Shown: positions 1-8,507 of the stretch, piece by piece
Layout of the letters: every line of letters begins with the position of its first letter
Position numbering within the stretch: the first letter of the stretch is position 1
From: M3007 sp044230315
GTDB lineage: Bacteria > Bacteroidota > Bacteroidia > Chitinophagales > Saprospiraceae
DNA: 64,000 bases
Assembly: GCA_044230315.1 (NCBI GenBank)
Contig: JBGARJ010000002.1
Coordinates: forward strand, 62,001 to 126,000
Direction: 5' to 3'
Translations under genes and position numbers: made by a program
Notes under the pieces: generated by a model
What the model saw: only the letters and a program-made list of their open reading frames with translations
Told to the model about the DNA's origin: nothing
Databases searched by the model: none

Positions 1-226
1 GATAGGTGGTGTTCGATTCGATAGTGGAAGGCAACCCGGTCACGGTCACATCGCCATTGAACCCACCGGGGTTGCCTCCGCTGTGGCATTCTGCACAATG
101 GCCTTCAGTCGGAAACGGGGCTCCCGTTTTACCGGTAGGCGGATTGCTGACATTCGCCAGCCAGACCAACACACCTAAGATTAAACCAGCCAATCGGAGC
201 AGACGGGAGTTGTACGTTATTTTCAT
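1..226 (-). CDS. Secreted protein with choice-of-anchor V-like N-terminus (partial)
   Basis: Only the first 75 codons lie in the window; the frame is open to the left edge, so the C-terminus is missing. The start ATG is the complement of 224-226. The protein starts with a signal peptide (basic MKITYNSRLLR, then a hydrophobic run), followed by PPTGKTGAPFP and a CAECHSGG motif at about residues 44-51. This TGAPF...CxxCH arrangement is typical of Bacteroidota choice-of-anchor V domain proteins, which are usually T9SS-secreted. CxxCH could in principle bind heme c, but in that family I know of no proof. It is divergent from the fadN-like gene. Confidence 0.7.
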   Translation of the reverse strand, partial: MKITYNSRLLRLAGLILGVLVWLANVSNPPTGKTGAPFPTEGHCAECHSGGNPGGFNGDVTVTGLPSTIESNTTY

Positions 227-523
227 TTTTAAACAGCAAAATTTTAGTTGGGAAGAAGACGGAGTATTTTAAGCACTTAAATGTAGATACAACTTTAGGT
301 GAAGTTCGCTTCAAGCGGGTAAGTCCCTTTGTTGAAAAATAGCGAACAGGTAAAATAATTCGCCGGGTACGGAAAAAATCACACTCAACCCGACAATACT
401 CCCGCTTGTTCTGGTGGAAATATACCCCGCAGCGTGGTAATTTTCCATTTTGAAAAGCCTACCTTCGCGCAGCGAACTTTCGCTAAAATTCCTGGTTTTA
501 CTACTTAGCCGTATATTCAAATT
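227..523. other. Divergent intergenic region
   Basis: This 297-base gap separates the left partial gene from the fadN-like gene. I see no gene in it. A one-mismatch Bacteroidota -7 box, TACCTTCG, lies at 460-467 on the plus strand and could serve fadN. Confidence 0.4.
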
Positions 524-2923
524 ATGTTCAGTAAACATATCCGAAAAGTTGCCGTCTTGGGTTCCGGACTTATGGGCACCGGTATTGCCGCACACCTCGC
601 CGGTTGCGGGCTGGAAGTGCTCCTGTTGGATATCCTTCCTCCCGATTTGAAAGAAGCCGAACAGAAAAACCCGGCGGCCCGAAACCGGATTGGCAATACC
701 GCCCTGCAAAATGCACTGAAAGCCAAACCCGCCCCGTTTTACGATGTTCGTTTTGCTTCGCGAATCACGGTAGGGAATTTCGACGATGATTTTCCAAAAA
801 TCAACGATTGCGACTGGATCATCGAAGTGGTCGTCGAGCGGCTCGACATCAAAAAGCAAGTCTTCGAAAAAGTCGAGCAATATCGAACCAAAGGTACGCT
901 CGTTACTTCCAATACCTCCGGCATCCCGATCCACCTGATGACCGAAGGCAGGAGCGATGATTTTAAGCGACACTTTTTGGGCACCCACTTTTTCAACCCG
1001 GCGCGGTACATGCGGCTGCTGGAGATCATCCCGACGCCCGACACCAATCCCGAGATCACATCTTTTTTCCTCCACTTTGGCGATATCATCCTGGGAAAAC
1101 AGACCGTGTTGTGCAAAGACACGCCAGCGTTTATCGCCAACCGGGTAGGGGTATACGCTATGGCCAAAATCTTCCAACTCACAGCAGAAATTGGCCTCGA
1201 TATCGCCACGGTTGACACCCTCACCGGGCCGGCTATCGGCCGCCCCAAAACCGGCACCTTCCGCCTGGGCGACCTGGTGGGCATGGATACGGCTGTTCAC
1301 GTGATCAATGGGATGCGGCAAAACTGCCCGGATGACGAACAGATCGGCGCCTTTGAAATACCCCGGTTTTTACAATTTCTGATCGACAATAAGTTCTTCG
1401 GCAATAAATCGGGTAAAGGGTTTTATCAGAAAACAGCCGATAAGGACGCCAAAGGCCGACCGGTCGTGCTGGCTTTAAACCTGGAAACGCTGGAATACGG
1501 ACCTTCGCAAAAGGAAAAATTGGCCATCCTCGATACGCTAAAGCAGATCGAAGAACTTCCCCGCCGGATGCGGGCCATTTTCAAAGGCAACGACAACGGC
1601 GCAACCTTGCTGCAACGCTCTTTTCTCGGGCTTTTCGCCTACGCCTCTAACCGTATCCCCGAAATCAGCGACACGATCTATGCCATCGACGACGCACTGC
1701 GAGCCGGTTTTGCCTGGGAAAAGGGACCCTTCGAATATTGGGATCTCGTGGGCGTTGCCGAAGGCGTACAACATGCCGAAGCCCGCGGTGAAAAAATAGC
1801 GCCGTGGGTAAAGCAAATGCTCGCAGCGGGCCATACCAGTTTTTATAAATCGGAAGGCGGCAAGCGACTGTGCTATAACCCTCTGACGAAAACCTATGCG
1901 GCGTTGCCGGGTGGCGATGCATTTATCGTACTCGATGCCTATCGCGACCAAAAACCGGTGTTTGAAAACGCCGAGGTGACATTGCACGATATTGGCGACG
2001 GGGTGCTTTGCCTCGAATTCCACTCCAAAATGAACGCTATAGGTGAAGGCATTTTGCGCGGTTTGAACGAAAGCGTCCGGATGGCAGAAGAAGGTGGCTG
2101 GAAAGGCCTGGTCATCGGCAACAATGCCCAGAACTTCACCGTCGGCGCCAACCTGATGATGATCGCCATGATGGCCTATCAGCAGGAATGGGATGAACTG
2201 AATATGGCGGTCAATCTTTTTCAACAGACCTCCATGCGGCTCCGGTATTCGGCAGTGCCGGTGGTGATGGCTACACAAGGTTATGTTTTTGGCGGAGGTT
2301 GCGAATTTGCCATGCACTGCGACGCTGTGATGGCTGCTGCAGAAAGTTACATCGGACTGGTAGAAGTTGGGGTGGGCCTCCTGCCGGGAGGCGCCGGCAC
2401 AAAAGAGTTTGCCGTACGGGCTTCTGATGCATACACCCGGGAGGGCGATGTGCAAATCCCGACCCTGATCGATAAATTTAAAACGATCGCCATGGCCCAG
2501 GTTGCTACCTCGGCCGACGAGGCCTTTAACTACGGCTACCTCCTGGCCCGGAAAGACCGGGTAGTACACAATACGGCCCGCAACATCGCCGAGGCGAAGG
2601 CCAAAGTACTGGAACTGGCCGACGATTATGTAATGCCTATTCCGCGCAAAGATATATACGTATTGGGCCGTACCGGACTGGGAGCTTTGTACATCGCCGC
2701 CCATTCCCTCCAACTGGGCAATTATGCCACGGAGCACGACATCAAAATCGCCAAGAAAATTGCCTGGGTGCTTTGCGGCGGCGACCTGACCAGCCCGCAA
2801 AACGTATCGGAGCAATATCTGCTCGACCTGGAACGCGAAGCATTTCTCAGTCTGTGTGGCGAACAAAAAACGCTGGAACGCGTCCAATTTATGCTGGAAA
2901 ACGGGAAACCATTACGCAACTAG
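524..2923 (+). CDS. fadN: 3-hydroxyacyl-CoA dehydrogenase / enoyl-CoA hydratase (FadN type)
   Basis: This two-domain beta-oxidation enzyme should hydrate trans-2-enoyl-CoA and oxidise the 3-hydroxyacyl-CoA with NAD in the cytoplasm. The N-terminal half is the dehydrogenase, with a Rossmann glycine motif GSGLMGTG at residues 13-20 and the downstream HAD C-terminal domains (GTHFFNPARYMRLLEI, NKSGKGFYQK). The crotonase domain follows from about residue 480, with an oxyanion-hole segment NFTVGANL, GGGCEFAMHCD and EVGVGLLPGGAGTKE. This dehydrogenase-first order and the 799-residue length match the FadN group and not E. coli FadB, which has the hydratase first. The thiolase gene follows 74 bases downstream, as expected for a beta-oxidation operon. 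No acyl-CoA dehydrogenase is nearby. Confidence 0.92.
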   Translation: MFSKHIRKVAVLGSGLMGTGIAAHLAGCGLEVLLLDILPPDLKEAEQKNPAARNRIGNTALQNALKAKPAPFYDVRFASRITVGNFDDDFPKINDCDWIIEVVVERLDIKKQVFEKVEQYRTKGTLVTSNTSGIPIHLMTEGRSDDFKRHFLGTHFFNPARYMRLLEIIPTPDTNPEITSFFLHFGDIILGKQTVLCKDTPAFIANRVGVYAMAKIFQLTAEIGLDIATVDTLTGPAIGRPKTGTFRLGDLVGMDTAVHVINGMRQNCPDDEQIGAFEIPRFLQFLIDNKFFGNKSGKGFYQKTADKDAKGRPVVLALNLETLEYGPSQKEKLAILDTLKQIEELPRRMRAIFKGNDNGATLLQRSFLGLFAYASNRIPEISDTIYAIDDALRAGFAWEKGPFEYWDLVGVAEGVQHAEARGEKIAPWVKQMLAAGHTSFYKSEGGKRLCYNPLTKTYAALPGGDAFIVLDAYRDQKPVFENAEVTLHDIGDGVLCLEFHSKMNAIGEGILRGLNESVRMAEEGGWKGLVIGNNAQNFTVGANLMMIAMMAYQQEWDELNMAVNLFQQTSMRLRYSAVPVVMATQGYVFGGGCEFAMHCDAVMAAAESYIGLVEVGVGLLPGGAGTKEFAVRASDAYTREGDVQIPTLIDKFKTIAMAQVATSADEAFNYGYLLARKDRVVHNTARNIAEAKAKVLELADDYVMPIPRKDIYVLGRTGLGALYIAAHSLQLGNYATEHDIKIAKKIAWVLCGGDLTSPQNVSEQYLLDLEREAFLSLCGEQKTLERVQFMLENGKPLRN

Positions 2924-2997
2924 TTCCGTCATCGGTAAAACGACCTTCGCACCCCCCGGAAAAACAACCCATCGTTCATGAACCTTAATTCAAAATT

Positions 2998-4170
2998 ATG
3001 GATGCATATATCATTTCCGGATACCGTACGGCCGTAGGCAAAGCCGGAAAAGGCGGCTTCAAAAGCACCCGCCCTGATGACCTGGCCGTCGAAGTGATCC
3101 AACAGTTGATCAAAAATACGCCCGGCCTCGAGCCCGCTATGGTGGACGACGTTCTGGTGGGCTGTGCCAATCCGGAAGGAGAACAAGGTCTCCAGATTGG
3201 CCGTCTCATTGCCGTCCGGGCACTGGGAAAAGACGTGCCCGGCATGACGGTAAACCGGTATTGCGCTTCGGGCCTTGAAACCATAAGTATTGCCGTGGCT
3301 AAAATCCAGGCCGGCATGGGGCATTGTTACGTGGCCGGCGGTGCGGAAAGCATGAGCCTCATTCCGATGACCGGTTACAAACTTGCGCCGAATTACAACA
3401 TTGCTGCCAATACACCCGACTACCTGGTGGGTATGGGATTGACTGCCGAGGCCGTCGCGCAAAAATACGGCATCACACGAGAGGCCTCCGATGCCTTTTC
3501 GCTGCGCTCGCACGAGCATGCGGCCGCGGCTATTGCGGCCGGAAAATTCAGGGATGAAATTGTACCCATCGAAGTAAAGGAAGTGTGGGTTGAAAACGAC
3601 AAACGCCGGGAACGGTCCTTTGTGGTTGATACCGATGAGGGCGTCCGCCGCGATACTTCATTGGAAGGTCTGGCCAAATTGAAACCGGCCTTTGCCAACG
3701 GTGGTGTCGTTACGGCTGGCAATGCGTCGCAAACCTCCGATGGCGCTTCCTTTGTTTTAGTCATGTCGGAAGAAATGATGAAACGACTTGGTCTCCAACC
3801 CGTAGCGCGTCTGGCGGCCTGCGCCGTAGCCGGGGTTGATCCGCTCTATATGGGTATCGGCCCGGTGGCCGCAATCCCGAAAGCCCTGAAGCAAGCCGGG
3901 ATGCAACTTGGGCAGATTGAGCAAATCGAGTTAAACGAAGCCTTTGCTGCACAAGCATTGGCTGTTATCCAGGAGGCTGGTTTGAACCCCGACTTGGTAA
4001 ATGTGAACGGCGGCGCTATTGCGTTGGGTCACCCGTTGGGGTGTACCGGAGCAAAATTGACGGTACAAATCCTCAATGAAATGCGCCGGCGCAACCAGAA
4101 GTACGGCATGGTGACGGCATGCGTAGGCGGGGGCCAGGGCATCGCCGGAATATTCGAACGCTTGAATTAA
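2998..4170 (+). CDS. fadA: Acetyl-CoA C-acyltransferase (3-ketoacyl-CoA thiolase)
   Basis: Cytoplasmic thiolase that cleaves 3-ketoacyl-CoA with CoA to acetyl-CoA and a shortened acyl-CoA. The 390-residue length is standard. The catalytic residues are all visible: nucleophile Cys89 in NRYCASGLE, His345 in ALGHPLGCTG and Cys375 in CVGGGQG near the C-terminus. It directly follows the fadN-like gene on the same strand, so the two probably form one transcription unit, closed by a terminator just after the stop. A biosynthetic thiolase role is possible but the neighbour argues for degradation. Confidence 0.95.
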   Translation: MDAYIISGYRTAVGKAGKGGFKSTRPDDLAVEVIQQLIKNTPGLEPAMVDDVLVGCANPEGEQGLQIGRLIAVRALGKDVPGMTVNRYCASGLETISIAVAKIQAGMGHCYVAGGAESMSLIPMTGYKLAPNYNIAANTPDYLVGMGLTAEAVAQKYGITREASDAFSLRSHEHAAAAIAAGKFRDEIVPIEVKEVWVENDKRRERSFVVDTDEGVRRDTSLEGLAKLKPAFANGGVVTAGNASQTSDGASFVLVMSEEMMKRLGLQPVARLAACAVAGVDPLYMGIGPVAAIPKALKQAGMQLGQIEQIELNEAFAAQALAVIQEAGLNPDLVNVNGGAIALGHPLGCTGAKLTVQILNEMRRRNQKYGMVTACVGGGQGIAGIFERLN

Positions 4171-4197
4171 TATACTTTGCACATACCCAAAGCCAGC

Positions 4198-4233
4198 GGC
4201 TGTTTTCGTTTACATGCGGGAACAGCCTTTTTT
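4198..4233 (+). terminator. Intrinsic terminator of the fadN-fadA operon
   Basis: The arms GGCTGTT (4198-4204) and AACAGCC (4221-4227), extended by a few wobble pairs, form a hairpin followed directly by a T-rich tail (TTTTTT). It begins 28 bases after the thiolase stop. Confidence 0.8.
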
Positions 4234-4317
4234 ATTGATCAATACAACATTTCCATATCTGCTTCACCCCTTCTCCACTGCACAACAAAGTACCTTAGCG
4301 CCTATAATCGTACCGGT

Positions 4318-6024
4318 ATGAACAACCATAATCTGGACCACCCCACCCTTCCCGCAAATTCTCCTTCGGCCAAAAACAAGCGGGTGAAACCGTTTGGGAT
4401 ATCGCGCCTTTTCAGCATACTGCCGGGCTTTGTACTCCTGTTGGCCGCAGCCACGCTGCAAGCACAGCCAATATTTCAACTGGAAAAACTCCCGGATTTT
4501 ATCAATTCAGCCTACGATGAAATAACCCCAGTGCCCAGCCGGGACGGCAATACCCTGTACTTTACCCGGGTGGCCTACCCTGAATTCAACCACTACCTGT
4601 TCCTCGACAGTGTGGACCTGTATCAAAAATACCCGCAAGACAAGTACGAACGCATCCTGCGCAACATCTATTCGGAACTGAGCGGCAAACCGGTAAAAGA
4701 CCCGGCAGCCTCGTCATTTAACCAGGATGTCTGGATCACGGAAGGTGATTCGGCGAATTTCTATTTTCTGGTGCATCCACTGGAGCCGCTGAATAACGCC
4801 CTTCCCAACAGTATTGTCGCCATCACGCCCGATCCGAACGCCTTTTATTGCATCAACCAGTTCTCTGAAAAAGGCGATATGAGCAAGGGATTTTCACTGA
4901 TCCGGCGGGTGGATAGTGTCTGGACCTTCCCAGTTCCGGTAGAGATAAAAGAGTATTACACGATCACTTCCGACGTAAACCTGACCATGAGCTTCGATGG
5001 TCAGGTCCTCATCCTTTCGGCGGTCCGGTATGATTCGCGCGACATGGATTTATACGTTTGTTTTCGGGAAGGTGAAAACCGGTGGAGCGCCCCGAAAAGC
5101 CTGGGTAAAGTCATCAACTCCGATAAGCGCGAAACCACCCCTTACTTGTCGGAAGACAATACAACGCTGTTCTTCTCCTCCAACCGTTGGGAAAGTTCGG
5201 GAGGCAATGACATCTTCATGAGCAAACGACTGGATGACAGTTGGACAAACTGGTCGGCGCCAATTCGCCTGGTTGAACCGATCAATTCGCCCTTTGATGA
5301 AAGCCAACCCTACTTCAATATGACATCGGGGTACATCTATTTCACCTCAAACCGCGATGGCAACAGCGATATTTTTAGGGTTCGGATAGCGCCTCCGCAA
5401 CCCACGGAACTCACTATCCGGGGGCGAATATTCAACCGGCAAACTCATGAATTGATGCCGGATTCACGGGTGCGTTACGGCGCCTCGGGCGGGTCGATCA
5501 ATACCCTAAGTTCAGCCGACGGTTTTTTTACGTTAAAAATCCCCAAAGGAGTCCGCTTTGAACTCACTCCGGAAAAGGCGGCCTTTTCCGGACAAACAGA
5601 GGAAGTACTATTCCGGCGGGATTACTATTTTTTTCAGGATTATTACCAGGTCGATCTTTGGCTCGACCCTTTGAAAGTGGATGATAAAATTGTACTCCGG
5701 CCTATTTATTTCCAGCAATCCAAAGCCATAATCCTCGAAGATTCCTACCCGGAACTCGAACACCTCGCCACGATCTTAACAGAGAACCCGGGGCTGGAAA
5801 TTCGTATCGAAGGGCATACGGACAATGTAGGTAAGGCTGAAGATTTGCTCCATCTTTCGGAAGACCGGGCCAATGCCATCCGGGTCTTTTTGATCGACAA
5901 AGGAATCGCCGGATCGCGCATTCAAACCATTGGGTACGGGCCTAAAAAACCAATCACCGATAATAGCACCGACGAACTCCGGGCGCAAAACCGCCGGGTT
6001 GAAATCATTATCACCAAAATTTAA
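4318..6024 (+). CDS. PD40 repeat / OmpA-family envelope protein
   Basis: A 568-residue envelope protein. I start it at the ATG at 4318; a TTG-initiated extension to 4177 would run through the upstream terminator. An N-terminal hydrophobic segment ending in LQAQ near residue 50 looks like a signal peptide with an unusually long leader. The middle has WD40-like PD40 repeats (LFFSSNRWESSGGNDIF; IYFTSNRDGNSDIF), then a carboxypeptidase-regulatory-like fold, then a C-terminal OmpA domain (IEGHTDNVGKAEDLLHLSEDRA) that should bind peptidoglycan. The PD40-CRD-OmpA order resembles PorE of the type IX secretion system, but the N-terminal TPR part seems absent. Role in T9SS is therefore inference. Confidence 0.85.
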   Translation: MNNHNLDHPTLPANSPSAKNKRVKPFGISRLFSILPGFVLLLAAATLQAQPIFQLEKLPDFINSAYDEITPVPSRDGNTLYFTRVAYPEFNHYLFLDSVDLYQKYPQDKYERILRNIYSELSGKPVKDPAASSFNQDVWITEGDSANFYFLVHPLEPLNNALPNSIVAITPDPNAFYCINQFSEKGDMSKGFSLIRRVDSVWTFPVPVEIKEYYTITSDVNLTMSFDGQVLILSAVRYDSRDMDLYVCFREGENRWSAPKSLGKVINSDKRETTPYLSEDNTTLFFSSNRWESSGGNDIFMSKRLDDSWTNWSAPIRLVEPINSPFDESQPYFNMTSGYIYFTSNRDGNSDIFRVRIAPPQPTELTIRGRIFNRQTHELMPDSRVRYGASGGSINTLSSADGFFTLKIPKGVRFELTPEKAAFSGQTEEVLFRRDYYFFQDYYQVDLWLDPLKVDDKIVLRPIYFQQSKAIILEDSYPELEHLATILTENPGLEIRIEGHTDNVGKAEDLLHLSEDRANAIRVFLIDKGIAGSRIQTIGYGPKKPITDNSTDELRAQNRRVEIIITKI

Positions 6025-6033
6025 AAAACGCAA

Positions 6034-6049
6034 TGTTCCACGTGGAACA
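6034..6049. other. parS-type palindrome (ParB/Spo0J binding site)
   Basis: TGTTCCACGTGGAACA is a perfect 16-base palindrome, extended to 18 by a flanking A and T. It matches the widely conserved bacterial chromosomal parS consensus. It sits in the 42-base gap between the OmpA-family gene and thrC. parA and parB are not in the window. Confidence 0.8.
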
Positions 6050-6066
6050 TTCACTTTTTCACCCTT

Positions 6067-7371
6067 ATGCATTTGTACAGCACCAATAACCCATCATTAC
6101 GCGCTACCCTGCGCGAGGCAATATTTCAGGGTTTGCCCGCCGACAACGGGCTTTATATGCCGGTTCAAATTCCTGTTTTACCCGGCGATTTTATTGCCGG
6201 CCTGGATCGTTACCCGTTCACAGAAATTGCTTTCACCATTGCCCGGGCACTGATCGGCGATGAAATTCCGGCCAATGATTTGCATACCATTATTGAGCGC
6301 GCCATTGACTTCCCGGCGCCCGTAATTTCCCTGGACCACCAAACGCATGTACTCGAACTTTTCCATGGGCCCTCGTTAGCCTTTAAAGATTTTGGCGCCC
6401 GGTTTATGGCCCAAACGATGGCCTACTTCAACCGGAACGAAAATGAACCGCTCACCATCCTGGTGGCGACGTCGGGGGATACAGGGGGTGCCGTTGCCGC
6501 GGGGTTTTACCAAACACCCGGTATTCGCGTCGTCATCCTCTACCCTTCCGGAAAAGTAAGCGCCTTGCAGGAAAAACAATTGACCACGTTGGGGCACAAT
6601 ATCACTGCGCTTGAAGTGGCCGGATCATTCGACGATTGCCAGGCCATAGTCAAACAAGCTTTTTTAGATGCAGAACTTCGGCAATCCCTCCGGCTTAGTT
6701 CGGCCAACAGTATCAATATTTCCCGGTTGATTCCACAGGTGTTTTACTATTGGGAAGCGTACAAACAGGCTGCCCGATTTGGAGAAAATATAGTGTTTGT
6801 AGTGCCTTCCGGAAACTTCGGAAATCTGACCGCCGGGCTCCTGGCAAAACATATGGGATTGCCGGTTGCGCATTTTGTAGCGGCGACAAACGCAAACGAT
6901 GTAGTCCCGGAATATCTGGACACCGGCGCGTTTCAACCGCGCGCCTCTATCCGTACATTATCGAATGCGATGGATGTCGGCAACCCCTCCAATTTTGCCC
7001 GTATGCTGGATCTGTATGGTTCCACGTGGAACATTATGACACGCGATATTTCCGGTTTTTCAAGTTCGGATGCACAGACGCGCGAAGCCATGCAAAATGT
7101 CTACGCACAATTCAACTATATCCTCGATCCGCACGGCGCAGTGGGATACCTCGCCTGGAAAGCATATCAACAGCTGCACCCCCAAGCAACCGGTGTTATC
7201 CTGGAAACGGCTCACCCCGCAAAATTTCTGGAAGATGTGGAAGCTATACTGGCCACCGGGATTCCAATCCCCGACGCATTGGCCAATCTGCGGACAAAAG
7301 AAAAAGTTGCGGTCGCTATGCCCGCAGATTATCCGGCGTTTAAGCGCTGGCTACAAGACACCTATCGGTAA
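6067..7371 (+). CDS. thrC: Threonine synthase
   Basis: PLP-dependent enzyme converting O-phosphohomoserine to threonine, the last step of threonine synthesis. The 434-residue protein shows the N-terminal YSTNNPS and PADNGLYMP segments of the family, the PLP lysine at Lys107 in GPSLAFKDFGARFM, the ATSGDTGGAV phosphate-binding loop, and the NSINISRLIPQ and PSGNFGN motifs. The start ATG at 6067 is 17 bases after a parS-type palindrome, and a second copy of that palindrome lies within the coding sequence at the codons for YGSTWN. No other threonine genes are adjacent. Confidence 0.96.
   Translation: MHLYSTNNPSLRATLREAIFQGLPADNGLYMPVQIPVLPGDFIAGLDRYPFTEIAFTIARALIGDEIPANDLHTIIERAIDFPAPVISLDHQTHVLELFHGPSLAFKDFGARFMAQTMAYFNRNENEPLTILVATSGDTGGAVAAGFYQTPGIRVVILYPSGKVSALQEKQLTTLGHNITALEVAGSFDDCQAIVKQAFLDAELRQSLRLSSANSINISRLIPQVFYYWEAYKQAARFGENIVFVVPSGNFGNLTAGLLAKHMGLPVAHFVAATNANDVVPEYLDTGAFQPRASIRTLSNAMDVGNPSNFARMLDLYGSTWNIMTRDISGFSSSDAQTREAMQNVYAQFNYILDPHGAVGYLAWKAYQQLHPQATGVILETAHPAKFLEDVEAILATGIPIPDALANLRTKEKVAVAMPADYPAFKRWLQDTYR
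7018..7033. other. Second parS-type palindrome, inside thrC
   Basis: GGTTCCACGTGGAACA differs from the parS-type site at 6034 only at its first base and contains a perfect 14-base palindrome at 7019-7032. It is read through in frame as part of the threonine synthase. Confidence 0.7.
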
Positions 7372-7444
7372 AATGCCCGCCAATTGAAGCATGCCGGCCC
7401 AAGTGATCGCACTGCAGGCAAAATTGACCGGCTAGATAAACAAT

Positions 7445-7462
7445 ATACTTACAAATAAGTAT
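7445..7462. other. AT-rich inverted repeat between convergent genes
   Basis: ATACTTA and TAAGTAT form a perfect 7-base inverted repeat around a 4-base centre, within the 186-base gap between thrC and the hydrolase gene. It may help end transcription; no T-tract follows. Nothing else is seen in this gap. Confidence 0.3.
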
Positions 7463-7557
7463 TACTAGCGCCGGACTTTGACTTACCCCGCTACGGAGAG
7501 TATTTGGATTGAGTTCCCAATTGCAAAATGTGTTTGTCGCAGATTGCCGGCCTTCCC

Positions 7558-8337
7558 TCAAACTTCCACCCGTTCGGCGATCACCTCTTTCAAAAAGGCA
7601 TCGAGTATGTCGTTAAACTCGTCCGGCTTTTCCATCATGGGGGCATGCCCGCATTTATCCAGAAAATGCAATCGGGAGTTGGAAATGAGTTCGTTGAATT
7701 TTTCGGCAACAAATGGCGGCGTTACCGCATCCTGTTTTCCCCAGATGAGGAGGGTGGGTGCTTTTATTTTATGCAACTTATCGCCCAGGTTGTGGCGGAC
7801 GGCCGACTTGGCAGTAGCCACTACCCGGATGGCTTTATTCCGATCGTTGACGATGCCGAAAACTTCATCCACCAATTCCTTCGTCGCTACAGCCGGATCG
7901 TAAAAAGTATCGCCCGTTTTGCGCTTGATATACTCATAATCGCCCCGCTTGGGGAAGGCCGTGCCAAAGGCGCTTTCAAATAACCCGGAACTGCCCGTCA
8001 GGGTAATTGATGCAATTACTTCCGGATGTGCCAAAGCAAACAGCAGGGCAATATGCCCGCCCAATGAATTTCCAAGCAGGTGCACTTTGTCGTAACCTTT
8101 AAACCGGACAAAGCGGGTCACAAAGTCTACAAGGCCCATCACAGAAACCTCGAAAATAGGCATTTCGTAAATCGGCAGGATCGGTACCACGACGTTATAA
8201 TCATCCGAAAACCGCTTAAAAATGCTTTCAAAATTGCTCAAAGCGCCAAACAAACCATGAAGCAATAACAAAGTCTCGCCTTCCGAGCCGGATTCAATAT
8301 ATCTAAACCCGTTTTCTTCTTTTACCGGAGCATTCAT
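7558..8337 (-). CDS. Alpha/beta-fold hydrolase
   Basis: A 259-residue soluble alpha/beta hydrolase of unknown substrate. The fold signatures are clear: oxyanion HGLFG at residues 27-31, the nucleophile elbow GNSLGGH with Ser91, acid Asp203 in WGKQD and His231 in CGHAPMMEKP. There is no signal peptide. The closest general classes are esterases and meta-cleavage-type hydrolases, but the cap region alone does not decide. It is convergent with thrC and has two -7-type promoter boxes just upstream. Confidence 0.9.
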   Translation of the reverse strand: MNAPVKEENGFRYIESGSEGETLLLLHGLFGALSNFESIFKRFSDDYNVVVPILPIYEMPIFEVSVMGLVDFVTRFVRFKGYDKVHLLGNSLGGHIALLFALAHPEVIASITLTGSSGLFESAFGTAFPKRGDYEYIKRKTGDTFYDPAVATKELVDEVFGIVNDRNKAIRVVATAKSAVRHNLGDKLHKIKAPTLLIWGKQDAVTPPFVAEKFNELISNSRLHFLDKCGHAPMMEKPDEFNDILDAFLKEVIAERVEV

Positions 8338-8353
8338 CGTTACTGGAGATAAT

Positions 8354-8376
8354 CAAAAGTATAATTGGCAAAAATA
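8354..8376 (-). promoter_or_regulatory. Two candidate -7 boxes for the hydrolase gene
   Basis: On the minus strand, TACTTTTG (8354-8361) and TATTTTTG (8369-8376) both match the Bacteroidota -7 consensus TAnnTTTG, 17 and 32 bases upstream of the start codon. No clear -33 box is seen. Confidence 0.45.
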
Positions 8377-8448
8377 GGGAAAAAGCCGGATTTGAAAGCG
8401 TATTGCAGCGGCCGCCGTTCAAATGAATTAATTCCCTGATATAGCCCC

Positions 8449-8457
8449 TGTGGATAA
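8449..8457 (-). other. DnaA box
   Basis: TGTGGATAA is the exact reverse complement of the consensus DnaA box TTATCCACA. It lies in the 170-base gap between the hydrolase and heme A synthase genes, about 1.3 kb left of the larger DnaA-box cluster. Confidence 0.5.
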
Positions 8458-8507
8458 GTTCAAAATTCTTAAGAATGAACTGTTAATTACCGGGCATATT
8501 GTGTGCA

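Noticed and set aside
1538..2887. Long minus-strand frame antisense to fadN
   Set aside because: No family motif, and the plus frame is a clear conserved enzyme; the open antisense frame follows from GC-rich codon use.
4177..4317. TTG-initiated extension of the OmpA-family gene
   Set aside because: It would read through the terminator hairpin of the upstream operon; the ATG at 4318 fits better.
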